Positions 6,381 through 7,006 of a DNA stretch of 7,006 bases are shown here, piece after piece. The position numbers and the translations under genes were made by a program. Each line of letters opens with the position of its first letter. Positions within the stretch are counted from its first letter, which is position 1. Source of the DNA: Deltaproteobacteria bacterium RIFCSPLOWO2_02_56_12 (GTDB taxonomy: Bacteria > Desulfobacterota > Binatia > UBA9968); NCBI GenBank assembly GCA_001799045.1, contig MGRY01000224.1, positions 6,483 to 13,488 on the forward strand. The letters are read 5' to 3'. The notes beneath the pieces are model-generated. The model did not search any database. It was not told the DNA's origin and saw nothing but the letters and a program-made list of their open reading frames with translations.

Positions 6381-6748
6381 TCGCCGCCGCCTTTTTTGCC
6401 CTTTTTCTTTTCTTCTTTTCCTACAACCTGGACGGCCTTAGCCGGCGTATACGTCTCTGGTTCGTATGTGATATAGACCTTGTCACCTTCCCGCAGCTCT
6501 CTCAGAGAGATCTTTTCTCTCGCTATCTTTTCGATATAAGTTTGATCATCGATCCCTACGACAGCCTCCCGCATCTTCCCTTTCCTCTCGTATTTAAAGG
6601 TGATCGTCCTCTGGCCGACGCTTGAGATCACTGCCTCGACGCCCTGAGTCTTTGCCTTCTTGGCTTTTTTCTCCTCCTGGGACCAAACGGTCTGGCCCGC
6701 TATCAGCAGAAAAAAGGCAACGAATAAAAAAATAATTCTTTTGCGCAT
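6377..6748 (-). CDS. Small exported lysine-rich protein of unknown function
   Basis: A 123-residue protein with a typical Sec signal peptide: MRKR, a hydrophobic core at 5-18 (IIFLFVAFFLLIAG), and a likely signal peptidase I site after V-W-S at 23. The mature part starts with a lysine-rich linker (QEEKKAKKAK). It continues with about 75 residues of alternating hydrophobic pattern (GVEAVISSVGQRTITFKY, then L-R-E-L-R-E-G-D-K-V-Y-I-T-Y at 82-95), which suggests a small beta-barrel of the kind seen in DUF5666-like or OB-fold periplasmic proteins. The tail is strongly basic and ends in KEEKKKGKKGGGD. I do not recognise a specific family and no catalytic motif is visible. It has its own strong ribosome binding site and a plausible promoter upstream. 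Its stop codon shares the palindromic TTAA (6377-6380) with the HtrA-like gene, so no terminator separates the two convergent genes. Confidence 0.8.
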   Translation of the reverse strand: MRKRIIFLFVAFFLLIAGQTVWSQEEKKAKKAKTQGVEAVISSVGQRTITFKYERKGKMREAVVGIDDQTYIEKIAREKISLRELREGDKVYITYEPETYTPAKAVQVVGKEEKKKGKKGGGD

Positions 6749-6751
6749 GTG

Positions 6752-6760
6752 CCCCTCCTC
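6752..6760 (-). promoter_or_regulatory. Strong ribosome binding site of the small exported protein
   Basis: On the minus strand GAGGAGGGG lies 3 bases before ATG at 6748-6746, with its core GGAGG about 5 to 7 bases away. It supports the chosen start and shows that this short ORF is a real gene. Confidence 0.75.
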
Positions 6761-6811
6761 TTGTTATGGTCTGAGACCTGATATTTTTCCGACCAACAAA
6801 TAGATCCGAGT

Positions 6812-6829
6812 CTAGGTCTAAAGTCCTAG
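6812..6829. repeat. Inverted repeat at the predicted start of transcription
   Basis: CTAGG (6812-6816) and CCTAG (6825-6829) are perfect 5-bp arms 8 bases apart, overlapping the predicted initiation point of the minus-strand promoter. The position suits an operator or a small 5' hairpin. The arms are short and could arise by chance. A second palindrome, GGTCT-G-AGACC, lies at 6768-6778 in the same leader. Confidence 0.3.
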
Positions 6830-6831
6830 TT

Positions 6832-6861
6832 CTTAAACCATAACTGCAATGTCTTTGTCAA
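6832..6861 (-). promoter_or_regulatory. Probable promoter of the small exported protein
   Basis: On the minus strand TTGACA (complement of 6856-6861) is followed after 18 bases by TTTAAG (complement of 6832-6837), a perfect -35 and a four-of-six -10. Initiation near 6825 would give a leader of about 75 nt. The -10 is only moderate. Confidence 0.5.
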
Positions 6862-6902
6862 GGACCAGAGGATGTTTCTGAGAGGACCTGAGAGAATGTT
6901 TC
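6861..6902. repeat. Imperfect tandem direct repeat, two copies
   Basis: AGGACCAGAGGATGTTTC (6861-6878) is repeated as AGGACCTGAGAGAATGTTTC (6883-6902). The copies share AGGACC, GAG and ATGTTTC, with a two-base length difference. Their starts are 22 bases apart, about two helical turns. The first copy abuts the -35 box of the minus-strand promoter, so they could be tandem activator or repressor sites. Confidence 0.5.
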
Positions 6903-6955
6903 CGCAGCAAAGCGGTTTCTCAGGCTTGTGGCAGGATGAACGACTAAGCCTCTGG
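6865..6955 (+). ncRNA. Possible structured 5' leader of the right-edge gene
   Basis: Several inverted repeats nest here. CCAGAGG (6865-6871) pairs with CCTCTGG (6949-6955) and would close the whole region. Inside it, CCTGAGAGA (6887-6895) pairs with TTTCTCAGG (6916-6924) over 9 positions with one G-U. That hairpin holds an inner CCGC (6902-6905)/GCGG (6912-6915) stem with loop AGCAAA and a left bulge. AGGCTT (6922-6927) and AAGCCT (6946-6951) form an alternative stem that competes with the others. The closing stem ends directly before the ribosome binding site at 6956-6962. I could not match it to a known riboswitch; it lacks the C-C-G-A-A-G core of glycine riboswitches. No clear plus-strand promoter was seen. 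Confidence 0.3.
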
Positions 6956-6962
6956 AAAGGGG
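6956..6962 (+). promoter_or_regulatory. Ribosome binding site of the right-edge gene
   Basis: AAAGGGG is placed 7 bases before ATG 6970-6972. It is a reasonable site at good spacing and is the main evidence that a gene begins here. Confidence 0.45.
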
Positions 6963-6969
6963 TATTTGT

Positions 6970-7006
6970 ATGAACTGGACAGGGAAGAGAAAAGAGATGG
7001 GGAAAA
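6970..7006 (+). CDS. Probable start of an unidentified gene (runs off right edge)
   Basis: ATG 6970 opens a frame of 12 codons (MNWTGKRKEMGK) with no stop before the window ends. The start is supported by a well-spaced AAAGGGG and by a divergent gap of 221 bases between it and the minus-strand gene. The visible peptide is basic and shows no recognisable motif, so no function can be given. It could be a chance frame. Confidence 0.4.
   Translation, partial: MNWTGKRKEMGK

Noticed and set aside
6861..6955. Glycine riboswitch
   Set aside because: CTCAGG, GAGAG and CCTCTGG fragments recall it, but the conserved C-C-G-A-A-G-G core and the usual spacing are absent.

Overview
The window looks like chromosomal DNA from a Gram-negative or otherwise envelope-rich bacterium of moderate G+C content, with most of its length coding. 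The gene types (a YceD/DUF177 gene, a GldA/F/G-like transporter with a DUF4340 protein, a YhcC-type radical SAM protein, an HtrA-like protein) fit an uncultured Desulfobacterota (Deltaproteobacteria), Methylomirabilota (NC10) or Nitrospirota-like lineage. That placement is an impression from gene content only. I see no mobile elements, rRNA, tRNA or CRISPR array.

Layout. (1) 1-206, minus strand: the first 68 codons of a YceD/DUF177 gene, normally followed by rpmF. It has a near-consensus sigma-70 promoter at 242-269. (2) 391-4421, plus strand: a tightly packed four-gene operon. It encodes an ABC-2 type ATPase (GldA-like), its membrane permease (GldF-like), a GldG-like membrane-anchored auxiliary protein, and a membrane-anchored protein with two DUF4340-like repeats. 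Junctions are a 4-nt overlap, zero gap and 3 nt, so the products probably form one envelope complex of unknown substrate. (3) 4477-6380, plus strand: a YhcC-family radical SAM protein that overlaps by 4 nt an HtrA-like trypsin-fold plus PDZ protein. All three catalytic-triad positions of the latter are substituted, so it is probably a pseudoprotease. (4) 6377-6748, minus strand: a small exported lysine-rich protein of unknown function, convergent with the HtrA-like gene and sharing the bases TTAA with it. (5) 6749-6969: an intergenic region with a likely minus-strand promoter, an imperfect direct repeat, and nested inverted repeats that could fold as an RNA leader. (6) 6970 to the right edge: a probable gene start with a good ribosome binding site, too short to identify.

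How it works together. The four-gene transporter cassette is the clearest functional unit. The radical SAM/pseudoprotease pair is the most unusual one, because the overlap suggests co-translation and the protease-like partner has lost its catalytic residues. The 6861-6962 region is the best non-coding candidate for a closer look, but its structure is inferred by eye only.
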